From Cryomorpha sp963741985 (GTDB taxonomy: Bacteria; Bacteroidota; Bacteroidia; Flavobacteriales_D; Cryomorphaceae), in the NCBI GenBank assembly GCA_963741985.1, contig CAVUKD010000005.1:149209-213208 (forward strand): a DNA stretch of 64,000 nt, written 5' to 3'. The translations under genes and the position numbers were made by a program. Below the pieces are notes generated by a model. The model was not told where the DNA came from. It saw only the letters and a list, made by a program, of their open reading frames with translations, and ran no database searches. This document shows, one piece after another, positions 55,446 through 64,000 of this stretch. Position 1 is the first letter of the stretch, and each line of letters opens with the position of its first letter.

Positions 55446-55454
55446 AGAAAGACC

Positions 55455-57062
55455 TTGAGTACGCGCCTTTACATAGCGATTCTTTTGTCCCTGATCTCGG
55501 GGCTGGCCTTCGGTCAGTTGTCGCCGGGCGATCTCAGTGAGGCGCACAAAGACCTGGAGGGCATGAGCAATTGTACGAAATGTCACTCCATCGGCGACAA
55601 GGTACCCGACCAAAAATGCCTCGAGTGCCACAAAGATATTCAGTCCTTGATTAGCGATAAGCGCGGATTTCACTCCTCCAAGGAAGTTCAGGCAAAAGAA
55701 TGCATTGACTGCCATAGTGAGCACCACGGCAGAAAGTTTGACATGGTACGGTTTGATCAGGATGGTTTTGATCATACCCAAACCGGATACCAACTCGAAG
55801 GAGCCCACACGAAGATCGATTGCAGGGACTGTCATAAGCCCGAAAACATTGCCAATAGCGATATCAGGAAACGCAAAGACACATTTCTGGGGCTTGAGGA
55901 GGCCTGCCTTTCGTGCCACGATGACTACCATCAAAGTACCCTGCCCAAAGACTGTGCGGAGTGTCACACTTTCAACGCCTGGAAGCCGGCAGAAAAATTT
56001 GACCACAATACCGCTGACTTCAAGTTGAAAGGTGCCCACAAGGAGGTAGATTGTATAGAATGCCACAAAGAGACCGAGAAAAACGGCAAGCAATTTCAGC
56101 AGTTTACCGATCTGCAATTTGCACGTTGCACCGACTGCCATACCGATGCCCATGAGGGAAGTTTTGGTAACAACTGTACCGAATGCCACAATGAATCCAG
56201 CTGGCACACACTCAACAAAGGCATCAAATTTGACCACAACAAAACCGATTATCCACTTGAGGGAATGCACAAGAGCGTGGACTGTAAAGCGTGCCATAAC
56301 AGCGGTTCTTACGCAAAATCCATTGACTTTAGCGCCTGCAAGAACTGCCACGCTGATTACCACAAGGGACAGTTGACGGATAGCAACCCCAAGGCGGATT
56401 GTAAGGATTGCCACACCCTGGAGTCTCCTTTTAGCTTTACCCTGTATGGCCTCGATGAACATCAGAAATCCCAATTTCCATTGGAAGGCGCGCATATTGC
56501 AACCCCTTGTTTTTCGTGCCATGTGAGCAAAAAAGATCGGTGGGAATTTGAAGGCATCGGTGAGCGGTGTGTGGACTGCCACGACAATATTCACAAAGGA
56601 AAATTGAGTGAAAAGTACTATCCGGATGAGGATTGCACCCAGTGCCATACTACCGCGGCGTGGACAGCTGTAGATTTTGATCATAAAAAAACCGATTGGC
56701 CGTTGGAGGGTCAACATAAAGCCGTATCTTGCAGAGCGTGCCACTTTGATGAAGACAATAAATCTGGTGTAGCATCACAGCGATTCCAGTCGCTCAGCAC
56801 AGACTGTATAGAATGCCATGACAACGTGCATGGAGATCAGTTTGAAAAAGACGGGATGACAGACTGCAAAAGTTGTCATACGATAGCCAAAGGCTGGAAA
56901 GCTGAAAATTTTGATCACAGTGAAACGCAGTTTCCACTGGAAGGGAAACACAAAGAAATTGATTGCAAAGAATGCCACAAGCCTGAGATAATCGATGGCG
57001 GGGAAGAAAGAGTTATCTATAAAATCGAAAAATTCGAATGCAAAGACTGTCACTCCTCATAG
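55455..57062 (+). CDS. 20-heme c-type cytochrome
   Basis: A 535-residue exported protein with a signal peptide ending near LAFGQ. I count 20 CxxCH heme-attachment motifs, spaced about every 20-35 residues, with repeated modules of the type 'FDHN.T.F.L.GAHK.VDC.ECHK'. These resemble cytochrome c3/c7 family folds, in which extra His residues serve as second ligands. It would conduct electrons through the periplasm. The start is a TTG at 55455, 9 bases after the previous stop; an ATG start is not available in the right place. Its 3' end overlaps the next gene by 25 bases. Confidence 0.85.
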   Translation: MSTRLYIAILLSLISGLAFGQLSPGDLSEAHKDLEGMSNCTKCHSIGDKVPDQKCLECHKDIQSLISDKRGFHSSKEVQAKECIDCHSEHHGRKFDMVRFDQDGFDHTQTGYQLEGAHTKIDCRDCHKPENIANSDIRKRKDTFLGLEEACLSCHDDYHQSTLPKDCAECHTFNAWKPAEKFDHNTADFKLKGAHKEVDCIECHKETEKNGKQFQQFTDLQFARCTDCHTDAHEGSFGNNCTECHNESSWHTLNKGIKFDHNKTDYPLEGMHKSVDCKACHNSGSYAKSIDFSACKNCHADYHKGQLTDSNPKADCKDCHTLESPFSFTLYGLDEHQKSQFPLEGAHIATPCFSCHVSKKDRWEFEGIGERCVDCHDNIHKGKLSEKYYPDEDCTQCHTTAAWTAVDFDHKKTDWPLEGQHKAVSCRACHFDEDNKSGVASQRFQSLSTDCIECHDNVHGDQFEKDGMTDCKSCHTIAKGWKAENFDHSETQFPLEGKHKEIDCKECHKPEIIDGGEERVIYKIEKFECKDCHSS

Positions 57063-58489
57063 CGCTCTTACTTGGACTTCTGGGACAATTACAAGCTCAG
57101 AATCCACATGGCGAAGATCTGGCGATCGACTGCAAAGCCTGCCACAATTCAGGAAGTTGGGAGGTGGCAATCGATAATGCCCTCTTTTCGCATAGCAATA
57201 CCGGCTTTCCACTCGATGGACAGCACGCCAATATCGCGTGTAAGGACTGTCATACCACGCTTGTATTTAATGAAGTAGAAAGCGAATGCGTCTCTTGCCA
57301 TACGGATGTTCACAACATGACCGTAGGGAATGATTGCGTGCGTTGTCACACCACCGAAAATTGGCTGGTAACCAACATTCCCGAACTTCATGAACAAAAC
57401 GGATTTCCCCTGCTCGGACAACACCGGGTAGCTTCCTGCGTGGATTGCCATATCTCTGACAGCGACCTGCGTTGGGATAGGATTGGCAGTGATTGCTCTT
57501 CCTGTCACATGCGCGATTTCGCGGCCACCACAAATCCAAATCACGAGGCTGCCGGATTTTCAGTGAATTGCGTAGAATGTCATGAACCTACTGCGAACGA
57601 CTGGGGAGCTGAGAATTTCCACACCTTTTTCCCCCTCGAAGGCGGCCACAACATTCAGGATTGCAACGCCTGCCACGATGGAAACAACTACAGCGCAGTT
57701 TCGCCGGAGTGCGTATCCTGTCACCTAGACGACTTTAATTCTACTACTGAGCCCAACCATGCGGCTTCAGGATTCTCCACCAACTGTATCGAGTGTCACG
57801 ATCCGATGTCTACCGATTGGGGAGCCGGCGATTTCCACCACTTTTTCCCGTTGGAAGGAGGTCACGATATTCAGGATTGCAACGCTTGCCACGATGGAAC
57901 CAACTACAGCGCTGCCTCGCCGGAGTGCGTTTCCTGCCACCAAGACGACTTTAATTCTACTACTGAGCCCAACCATGCGGCTGCAGGATTCTCCACCAAC
58001 TGTATCGAGTGTCACGATCCGATGTCTACCGATTGGGGAGCCGGCGATTTCCACCACTTTTTCCCGCTGGAAGGCGGTCACGATATTCAGGATTGCAATG
58101 CCTGCCACGATGGAACCAACTATAGCGCTGCTTCTCCGGAGTGCGTTTCCTGCCATCTCGACGACTATCAAAATGTACAATCACCCAATCACGTAACCAA
58201 TGGATTTGGTACAGACTGCATTCTTTGTCATACCACCAACGACTGGAATTCGGCCAGTTTTGAAAACCACGACGGAATGTATTTCCCGATCTTCTCAGGT
58301 AAGCATGAAGGTGAATGGACCACCTGCAATGAATGCCATACGAATGACGGTGATTTTGCCAGCTTTAGTTGCATTCAGTGCCACGAGCACGACAACCCCG
58401 GTAGCCTGGCCAACGAACACGATGAAGTATCCGGATATGTGTATGAAAGTAATGCTTGCTACTCTTGCCACCCTACTGGGTCACATTGA
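57038..58489 (+). CDS. 19-heme c-type cytochrome with internal repeats
   Basis: A 483-residue exported protein with a signal peptide (RLSLLIALLLGLLGQLQAQ). I count 19 CxxCH motifs. Residues ~168-380 consist of three copies of a 72-residue module (TNCIECH..., DCNACHDG..., PECVSCH), each binding three hemes. The first part and the end carry further motifs not in this register. It starts inside the previous gene (25-base overlap), so the two cytochromes are coupled and probably act together. There is no lipobox. Confidence 0.85.
   Translation: MQRLSLLIALLLGLLGQLQAQNPHGEDLAIDCKACHNSGSWEVAIDNALFSHSNTGFPLDGQHANIACKDCHTTLVFNEVESECVSCHTDVHNMTVGNDCVRCHTTENWLVTNIPELHEQNGFPLLGQHRVASCVDCHISDSDLRWDRIGSDCSSCHMRDFAATTNPNHEAAGFSVNCVECHEPTANDWGAENFHTFFPLEGGHNIQDCNACHDGNNYSAVSPECVSCHLDDFNSTTEPNHAASGFSTNCIECHDPMSTDWGAGDFHHFFPLEGGHDIQDCNACHDGTNYSAASPECVSCHQDDFNSTTEPNHAAAGFSTNCIECHDPMSTDWGAGDFHHFFPLEGGHDIQDCNACHDGTNYSAASPECVSCHLDDYQNVQSPNHVTNGFGTDCILCHTTNDWNSASFENHDGMYFPIFSGKHEGEWTTCNECHTNDGDFASFSCIQCHEHDNPGSLANEHDEVSGYVYESNACYSCHPTGSH
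57539..58170 (+). repeat. Three tandem copies of a 216-bp heme module
   Basis: Units begin at 57539, 57755 and 57971, exactly 216 bases apart. The second and third are almost identical at the DNA level (for example CACGATCCGATGTCTACCGA recurs). The first is diverged in protein but in the same register. The near identity points to recent duplication or gene conversion within the gene. Confidence 0.9.
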
Positions 58490-58501
58490 GACTAAAGCGC
58501 T

Positions 58502-60133
58502 GTGAAAATGAACCGTTGGAAACTCAAGTTAATTCTTAGTTCAGCTCTTTTGTTCGTTGCATTTTGGGCAGCAGGACAAGATGGAGGTGGAATTGAAAAA
58601 ATCGCCGGAGAGGTCACATTTACCACTTCCGAAAATGTATATCTGCATTTCAACAGCAACAACTTGTTGGAATTAAACGACACGATATACAAAGCTGGCG
58701 ATACAACCGGTAAGCAACCTTGCCTTATTCTCATTCAAAAGTCTTCCGTTTCGGTTCTTGCCGCGCGCATCGGGGATTGCCAGGTAAAAAAAGGCGACAA
58801 GGTGGTTTGCTTCTCCCGAAAGCCTGAGGAAAAAGAAAATAAGGAAGTGGCAAAATCTCAGGTTCCGACGGGTGAAATAGAGCAGGTGGACAAGCCTGAT
58901 ACAACGGAACCGAAAAAAGAAAATAAAGGGCTGGAAGGTATCGATGGCCGTATCTCTCTGGCAAACTATACCACCACCGGAAACGGCAACACCAACAGCC
59001 GCTCGATGGCGCGGCTCTCACTCCGTGCTGAAAATATCGGCGGATCGAAATTCTCCTTTTACAATTATGCCAACTACCGCTACAACACCACAAACAGAAA
59101 CGATCTGAAAAAAACAGATAAAGAGCTGAATATGTACGAATTTGTGGTGAAATATGAACCCGACTCCAGTGTAACCTTGAGCCTGGGACGGGATATCAAC
59201 AACCGAATGATGTCGGTAGGTGCCATTGATGGTCTGCAAGCGGAGAAACGTTGGAAAAAAGTCTTTGCGGGAGCCATCATCGGCTCGAGACCCGATCCTT
59301 TTGACTATCAAATTAATTTCAATCTGTTCCAGTACGGAGCGTATGGCGGTGTTTTTTACGATAAAAACCATTTCAATAGCACTACCGTGGGAGCTATCGA
59401 ACAACGCAATAGTGGTAAAATAGACAGAAGATATTTCTTTATCCAACACCGAAGTGCCCTTACGGAAAAGCTAAATCTGTTTGCTACTGCCGAAATGGAT
59501 CTCTTCTCGAAAGATTCGCTCAACCGCACTTCGAACGGTATCAGCCCTACGAGCGTTTACGTGTCTTTAAACTACAGCGTAACCAAAAAGCTGAGTTTGA
59601 TGGCATCATACGACATGCGTAAAAACCTGATCCTCTATGAATCTTACGCTGAAAATATCGATGTTCTCACGCAAAATAACCCATACCGAAATGGCTTTCG
59701 ACTGAGGGCAAACTACCGGATAAGTCGCAAAATATTCAGCGGAGTGAGTGTGAGTAATCGCGCGCAGAGCGATGGCAACAATTCCTTCTCAAATATGAAT
59801 ATCTTCCTGAGCTTTTCCGATCTTCCCTATATTGGCGGGCGCTGGTCGAATACCTGGAGCATCAACAAAAATGCGTATTTTATATACAACTCCATTTCCA
59901 CCAGGTACACCCGGGATTTTTTCAAAAGTAAACTCTCCGTTTCTCCCTATGCGAGATATTTATCCTACGATTATCAGGAAAGCAACTTCGCTCCCTTTTC
60001 ACAGCTCTATCTCGGGATGGATGTTTTTTATGATTTTACACGGACCCTCAGCCTGGGACTGGTTTACGAATACTCTTCGCGAAATAAGTACAACTACAAC
60101 AGATTCAACACCCAACTCATCAAAAGATTCTAA
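58502..60133 (+). CDS. Outer-membrane beta-barrel protein of the cytochrome operon
   Basis: A ~541-543-residue exported protein with a signal peptide (LILSSALLFVAFWAAGQ). Residues ~30-110 form a small beta-domain. A charged linker rich in Glu/Lys follows, and residues ~150-543 are alternating amphipathic strands ('FSFYNYANYRYNTTN', 'LSLMASYDMRKNLILYES', 'LGLVYEYSSRNKYNYN'), ending in a terminal aromatic 'LIKRF'. This is the pattern of an outer-membrane beta-barrel, and its place between multiheme cytochromes suggests a conduit role analogous to MtrB/PioB. No direct sequence link to those was seen. The start may be the GTG at 58502 or the ATG at 58508. Confidence 0.65.
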   Translation: MKMNRWKLKLILSSALLFVAFWAAGQDGGGIEKIAGEVTFTTSENVYLHFNSNNLLELNDTIYKAGDTTGKQPCLILIQKSSVSVLAARIGDCQVKKGDKVVCFSRKPEEKENKEVAKSQVPTGEIEQVDKPDTTEPKKENKGLEGIDGRISLANYTTTGNGNTNSRSMARLSLRAENIGGSKFSFYNYANYRYNTTNRNDLKKTDKELNMYEFVVKYEPDSSVTLSLGRDINNRMMSVGAIDGLQAEKRWKKVFAGAIIGSRPDPFDYQINFNLFQYGAYGGVFYDKNHFNSTTVGAIEQRNSGKIDRRYFFIQHRSALTEKLNLFATAEMDLFSKDSLNRTSNGISPTSVYVSLNYSVTKKLSLMASYDMRKNLILYESYAENIDVLTQNNPYRNGFRLRANYRISRKIFSGVSVSNRAQSDGNNSFSNMNIFLSFSDLPYIGGRWSNTWSINKNAYFIYNSISTRYTRDFFKSKLSVSPYARYLSYDYQESNFAPFSQLYLGMDVFYDFTRTLSLGLVYEYSSRNKYNYNRFNTQLIKRF

Positions 60134-60135
60134 AA

Positions 60136-60891
60136 ATGAAATCATCGGCAACCTTATTAGCTGCAATCACCGCTCTATTTTTATCCAGTTGTGGAGGAAA
60201 TACCCGTATCGAACCCGTAAACACCAATCCATCGAATAGTACAGGTATTTTTAATAACGATGAACACGGGTCAAAAGCTGCCGCAAATGCTGCTGATGGT
60301 CCCCACCAGGTAGAGGTGCTGGAAGTGCTCAACACCGATAAATACTCCTACCTGAAGGTAAAAGAAAATGAAGATCCGTATTGGATTGCAACGATGAAAG
60401 CAAACTTCGTGAAAGGTGAAAAATACGAATACCAGGGTGGCCTGCTCAAAACAAACTTTAAGAGCACCGAATTTGACAGAGTCTTCGACAAAGTGTATCT
60501 GGTATCCCAAATTCGACCGCTCAATGGAGAGGCGATCGTGCCTGCAGAAGAAGCTGACGGTACTCCCGAAACAGTGAGCAAAGCCTTCAAAAAACCCGAT
60601 ATGGAAGGACTCGTAGATCTAAAGACGATTGTCAAAAACCCCGAGAAGTACAACCAACAAACCGTTCGCGTGTATGGCGAAGTGGTAAAGGTTAATCCAA
60701 ACATCATGGATCGCAACTGGCTCCATATAAAAGATGGAACAGCCGATGACTTCGACTTTGTAATCACTTCTCAGACTTCGGTGCCGGTGGGCCACGCGAT
60801 CGTTTTTGAAGGAACCATCGCCACCAATAAAGATTTTGGTGCGGGCTATTCATACGAGCTGATTATGGAAAATGCAAAACCGATACAGTAA
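60136..60891 (+). CDS. OB-fold lipoprotein of the cytochrome operon
   Basis: A 251-residue lipoprotein: LFLSSC is a lipobox. Two beta-rich domains are visible. Around residues 55-110 'VEVLEVLNTDKYSYLKVKENEDPYWIA' recalls OB-like 'tag' domains; residues ~160-250 ('VDLKTIVKNPEKYNQQTVRVYGEVVKVNP..NWLHIKDGT', 'VFEGTIATNKDFGAGYSYELIMENA') are a second OB-fold. Related OB-fold lipoproteins lie near CcsBA in some Bacteroidota. Placed between the barrel protein and the heme-maturation protein, 2 bases after the former. Role unknown. Confidence 0.65.
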   Translation: MKSSATLLAAITALFLSSCGGNTRIEPVNTNPSNSTGIFNNDEHGSKAAANAADGPHQVEVLEVLNTDKYSYLKVKENEDPYWIATMKANFVKGEKYEYQGGLLKTNFKSTEFDRVFDKVYLVSQIRPLNGEAIVPAEEADGTPETVSKAFKKPDMEGLVDLKTIVKNPEKYNQQTVRVYGEVVKVNPNIMDRNWLHIKDGTADDFDFVITSQTSVPVGHAIVFEGTIATNKDFGAGYSYELIMENAKPIQ

Positions 60892-63800
60892 ATGACATTT
60901 CTCAAAAAGGTTGGCAAACCGCTTCTAAAATTATTCGGTACTTCCGCTGCCGGAATCTATATGTTGCTCTTTGCCATTTCCATTGGTGTGGCGACTTTCA
61001 TCGAAAATGATTACGGCACCAGCGGAGCGCAAAAACTCGTTTACCATTCCACCTGGTTTGAGGTGCTGTTGGTTTTGTTTTGCATCACCCTTGCGGTAAA
61101 TGTGATCAAATACAAGCTCATAAAAAGAAAACTTTGGGCGCTGGTGATCTTTCACCTGGCCATGATCGTGATCCTGATTGGGGCGGGCATTACCCGCTTT
61201 ATCAGCTATGAGGGTATTATGCATATCCGCGAAGGAAGCGCTTCGAATCAAATATACACCAGCGATACGTATCTCAATTTTCAAGCCCAATACCAGGGGC
61301 AAAATTATGAATTTCAGGAGCCTGTCTTATTTGCTTCAGTAGGCGACAATTCCTTTGACGAATCATACACCATTGGCAACGAAAATGTGGATGTAAGCGT
61401 TGAGAAAGTAATTCCCAACCCTGAAAAAAAACTCGTTGCAGCCGAAGCCGGAAAGCCAACGATCAAAATAGTTTTTGGAGGAGCCGGAGGTCGCGAAGAA
61501 TATTTCCTGCAAAAAGGAGAACAGAAAAGGCTCCGCGGATTGCTCTTCAATTTTGCCGATACCAATGTGGAAGATGCCTTCAACATCCATTATCAAAAAG
61601 GCGAGCTGACACTTCATACCAATACCCCTTTCGCGCAGACCGTAATGGCTACCCAAACCCATGACACCCTCGCAGCTTTTACAGATCACCCGCTGAGACT
61701 TCGCTCGCTTTACGATAATGGACAACAGCAATTTGTGTTTGGTGATTTCAACCCTGCGGCAAAGGTGGTGATGGAAGCCGGAAGTCGGAAGATTGAAAGC
61801 TCCAGCGAGCTCGGGATTTTGCTGCATGTAACGATCGACGGCCAGGAGTTTCAGCGATACATCTATGGCAGCAAAGGAAACACAGGCCGGCCGGAAGTTT
61901 TTCAAACAAACAACCTCGCCCTTTCTGTGGCTTATGGTGCACGCGTGATAGAGGTACCTTTCAATCTCTACTTGCACAAGTTTATCATGGAGCGATATCC
62001 CGGCACAAACAGCCCGGCATCTTTTGCCAGTGAGGTGACCCTCAACGATCCCGATCAGGGAGTGAATCAGGATTATAGAATATACATGAACCACATCCTC
62101 GACTACAAAGGCTACCGTTTTTTTCAATCCTCTTATGATGGCGATGAAAAAGGAACGTATCTCAGTGTAAATCACGATGCACTGGGAACTTCCGTCACAT
62201 ACATTGGCTATATACTGCTCACACTGGGATTGATTATGATTTTCTTTACCAAGGATTCCCATTTCAGAAAACTTTCCAAAAAAATTCAGAAGCTCAGAAG
62301 TGCATCCAATGCCCCACTTATACTTTTGGCTCTGCTCCCACTTTTGGCAAGCAGCTACAGCCTGCAAGCCCAAAAAGCAGTGAAGCCTATGTATGACGTG
62401 GTTTCAAAAGAACACGCCGCAAACTTCAGCACCGTGGTGGTACAGGATTTCAGGGGAAGGATGAAGCCCATGCATACCCTGACCCGCGAACTTATGCGTA
62501 AGATTCACGGCAGTGAGACCATGGATGGCCAAAATGCAGACCAGGTGGTGCTCTCGATGTATGCCAACAAATCAAGTTGGTATGCCATTCCTTTCATTAA
62601 GCTTGGCAAGCATAACGGCATTGCCGAAAAGCTCGGTATTGCCGGTCAGAAAATGGCTGCCTATCGCGACTTCTTTGATCAGGAAGGAAGGTATAAACTT
62701 ACCGATGAGATCACCAAAGCCAACAACACCAAACCGGCTGAAAGAAGTGTATATGAAAAACAGTTGATCAAGGTAGATGAGCGACTGAACATCATGAACA
62801 TGATCTTTTCCGGCAGCTTCTTTCAAGTAATACCGCTGAAAAACGATCCCAATAATACATGGGTTTCCGAACGAACGCATGGCGAGCAGCAACAGGATCG
62901 CTCCGTGGCCGATGCTTTTTTCTCATCGTATGGCAAAGCATTGCACCAGTCGATACACTCAGGAGACTACACCCTACCCGATCAGATCATCTCCGAGCTC
63001 AAAGTGTATCAGAGCGAGGTGGGTGCTGCAGTGATGCCTTCGGACACCAAACTCAAAGCCGAAATCCTACTCAATAATTTGAAGATCTTCAACTGGCTGG
63101 CGGTTTATTATTTTGTTCTTGGACTGTTGTTTTTAATGCTGCTTTTCTACAGCGTTTTCAAGCCCCAATCGCGAATAGCCAAGCTCCACACCCTCTTTAT
63201 CGGACTCGTAGTTTTCGGATTTGCATTTCACACCCTCGGTCTGGGTCTTCGTTGGTTTGTTTCGGGTAGAGCGCCTTGGAGCAACGGCTACGAATCGATG
63301 ATATACATCGGCTGGACCGCCACGCTGGCCGGAGTGCTCTTTACCCGAAGATCGCTGGGCGGAATGGCGGCAACCCTCGTGCTTTCGGGTACCATGTTGA
63401 TGATCGCCATGTTGAGCTACCTCGATCCCGAAATCACTCCACTCGTTCCCGTGCTTAAGAGCTACTGGCTCACCATTCACGTAAGTATGGAAGCAGGCAG
63501 TTACGGCTTTCTCATGCTGGGCGCTATCATCGGATTGATCAATCTGCTCTTGATGGGTGTGACCACCTCCAAAAACAAACCGCGTATTGTAGGGATTGTG
63601 AAAGAGATGACCTACATCAGTGAAATGACCCTTACCGGTGGATTGGTGATGCTGAGCATTGGCACCTATCTCGGCGGTGTTTGGGCCAATGAATCCTGGG
63701 GTCGCTACTGGGGCTGGGACGCCAAAGAAACCTGGGCCCTGGTCTCCATTTTGGTATATGCTTTCATCTTGCACATGCGCATCATACCCGGGTTGAAGGG

Positions 63801-64000
63801 GCTTTTTGCCTACAACTTTGCCACCCTTTTCGGTCTGTCCTCCGTTATCATGACGTATTTTGGCGTGAATTATTACCTCTCGGGCCTCCACTCCTATGCC
63901 GCCGGCGATCCCGTGCCCATCCCTACATGGGTGTATATTGCTATTGCTTCCATAACGGTTATTACGATCTGGGCCTATTTGCGAAAAAGAAAATTCAGGC
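60892..64000 (+). CDS. Fused cytochrome c maturation protein CcsBA, 3' end cut
   Basis: Over 1036 residues in window, with no stop before the edge. The N-terminal half is ResB-like (four membrane segments and a large periplasmic domain: 'GTSAAGIYMLLFAISIGVATFIENDYGTS', 'ALVIFHLAMIVILIGAGITRF'). The C-terminal half is CcsA-like, with the WWD heme-handling motif 'WGRYWGWDAKETWALVSILVYAFILHMR' and heme-ligand His residues ('FHTLGLGLRWFVSGRAPWSNGYESM'). This is a system II heme lyase that attaches heme to apocytochromes in the periplasm. Starting one base after the OB-fold lipoprotein, it is in the same operon as the two multiheme cytochromes, which need such a service. Confidence 0.9.
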   Translation, partial: MTFLKKVGKPLLKLFGTSAAGIYMLLFAISIGVATFIENDYGTSGAQKLVYHSTWFEVLLVLFCITLAVNVIKYKLIKRKLWALVIFHLAMIVILIGAGITRFISYEGIMHIREGSASNQIYTSDTYLNFQAQYQGQNYEFQEPVLFASVGDNSFDESYTIGNENVDVSVEKVIPNPEKKLVAAEAGKPTIKIVFGGAGGREEYFLQKGEQKRLRGLLFNFADTNVEDAFNIHYQKGELTLHTNTPFAQTVMATQTHDTLAAFTDHPLRLRSLYDNGQQQFVFGDFNPAAKVVMEAGSRKIESSSELGILLHVTIDGQEFQRYIYGSKGNTGRPEVFQTNNLALSVAYGARVIEVPFNLYLHKFIMERYPGTNSPASFASEVTLNDPDQGVNQDYRIYMNHILDYKGYRFFQSSYDGDEKGTYLSVNHDALGTSVTYIGYILLTLGLIMIFFTKDSHFRKLSKKIQKLRSASNAPLILLALLPLLASSYSLQAQKAVKPMYDVVSKEHAANFSTVVVQDFRGRMKPMHTLTRELMRKIHGSETMDGQNADQVVLSMYANKSSWYAIPFIKLGKHNGIAEKLGIAGQKMAAYRDFFDQEGRYKLTDEITKANNTKPAERSVYEKQLIKVDERLNIMNMIFSGSFFQVIPLKNDPNNTWVSERTHGEQQQDRSVADAFFSSYGKALHQSIHSGDYTLPDQIISELKVYQSEVGAAVMPSDTKLKAEILLNNLKIFNWLAVYYFVLGLLFLMLLFYSVFKPQSRIAKLHTLFIGLVVFGFAFHTLGLGLRWFVSGRAPWSNGYESMIYIGWTATLAGVLFTRRSLGGMAATLVLSGTMLMIAMLSYLDPEITPLVPVLKSYWLTIHVSMEAGSYGFLMLGAIIGLINLLLMGVTTSKNKPRIVGIVKEMTYISEMTLTGGLVMLSIGTYLGGVWANESWGRYWGWDAKETWALVSILVYAFILHMRIIPGLKGLFAYNFATLFGLSSVIMTYFGVNYYLSGLHSYAAGDPVPIPTWVYIAIASITVITIWAYLRKRKFR

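Noticed and set aside
55368..56744. 458-codon minus-strand frame opposite the 20-heme cytochrome
   Set aside because: It is a shadow caused by the base composition of the Cys/His-rich gene on the other strand; the plus strand has signal peptide and 20 CxxCH motifs.

Overview
The window looks like chromosome from a member of the Bacteroidota, probably a Flavobacteriales-type bacterium. The reasons are: type IX secretion (T9SS) C-terminal sorting domains, DUF3857/transglutaminase proteins, promoters of the TTG-N19-TAnnTTTG type, a fused CcsBA cytochrome c maturation protein and a low-to-moderate GC content. The genus cannot be fixed from sequence alone. I saw no rRNA or tRNA genes.

Layout. 1-31 kb is mostly ordinary chromosome: a truncated short-chain dehydrogenase, topoisomerase IV (parE-parC), a GNAT, a methyltransferase/EVE pair, two DUF3857 proteins (one frameshifted), a yeast-FCY1-like cytosine deaminase, a class V aminotransferase, a PIG-V-like glycosyltransferase, a solitary MjaI-like endonuclease, a serine/threonine dehydratase, a hybrid PAS histidine kinase, glutaminase and several secreted proteins. 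29.8-37.6 kb and 48.0-52.1 kb are two runs of mostly minus-strand genes separated by imperfect palindromic sites that look like integron attC sites. In most cassettes the first 7-10 bases are complementary to the core at the start of the cassette's own attC, as expected for integron cassettes. Each run begins, in the direction of its genes, at a copy of the same 98-bp element (37544-37641 and 52036-52133, about nine-tenths identical by eye). I read that element as attI-like. No integrase gene is visible.

Between the two runs lies a complete type II-C CRISPR-Cas locus: a tracrRNA on the minus strand, then cas9-cas1-cas2 on the plus strand, then a 42-repeat array that by tracrRNA pairing should be transcribed on the minus strand. 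The repeat itself contains a Bacteroidota-like promoter (TTG-N19-TATCTTAG), so each repeat may start its own crRNA. The array contains an exact duplication of eight spacer-repeat units plus one further repeated spacer. Beyond it are a frameshifted small gene and a tandem array with an exact 22-bp period of unknown function.

52.4-64 kb is chromosomal again: a small S4/YwbE gene pair, then a large plus-strand electron-transfer operon. The operon encodes a cytochrome b-like membrane protein, a ferredoxin-FAD oxidoreductase, 20-heme and 19-heme c-type cytochromes, an outer-membrane beta-barrel protein, an OB-fold lipoprotein and a fused CcsBA that runs off the window. Together these look like a route taking electrons from NAD(P)H or quinol across the periplasm to the outer membrane, with its own heme-attachment machinery.
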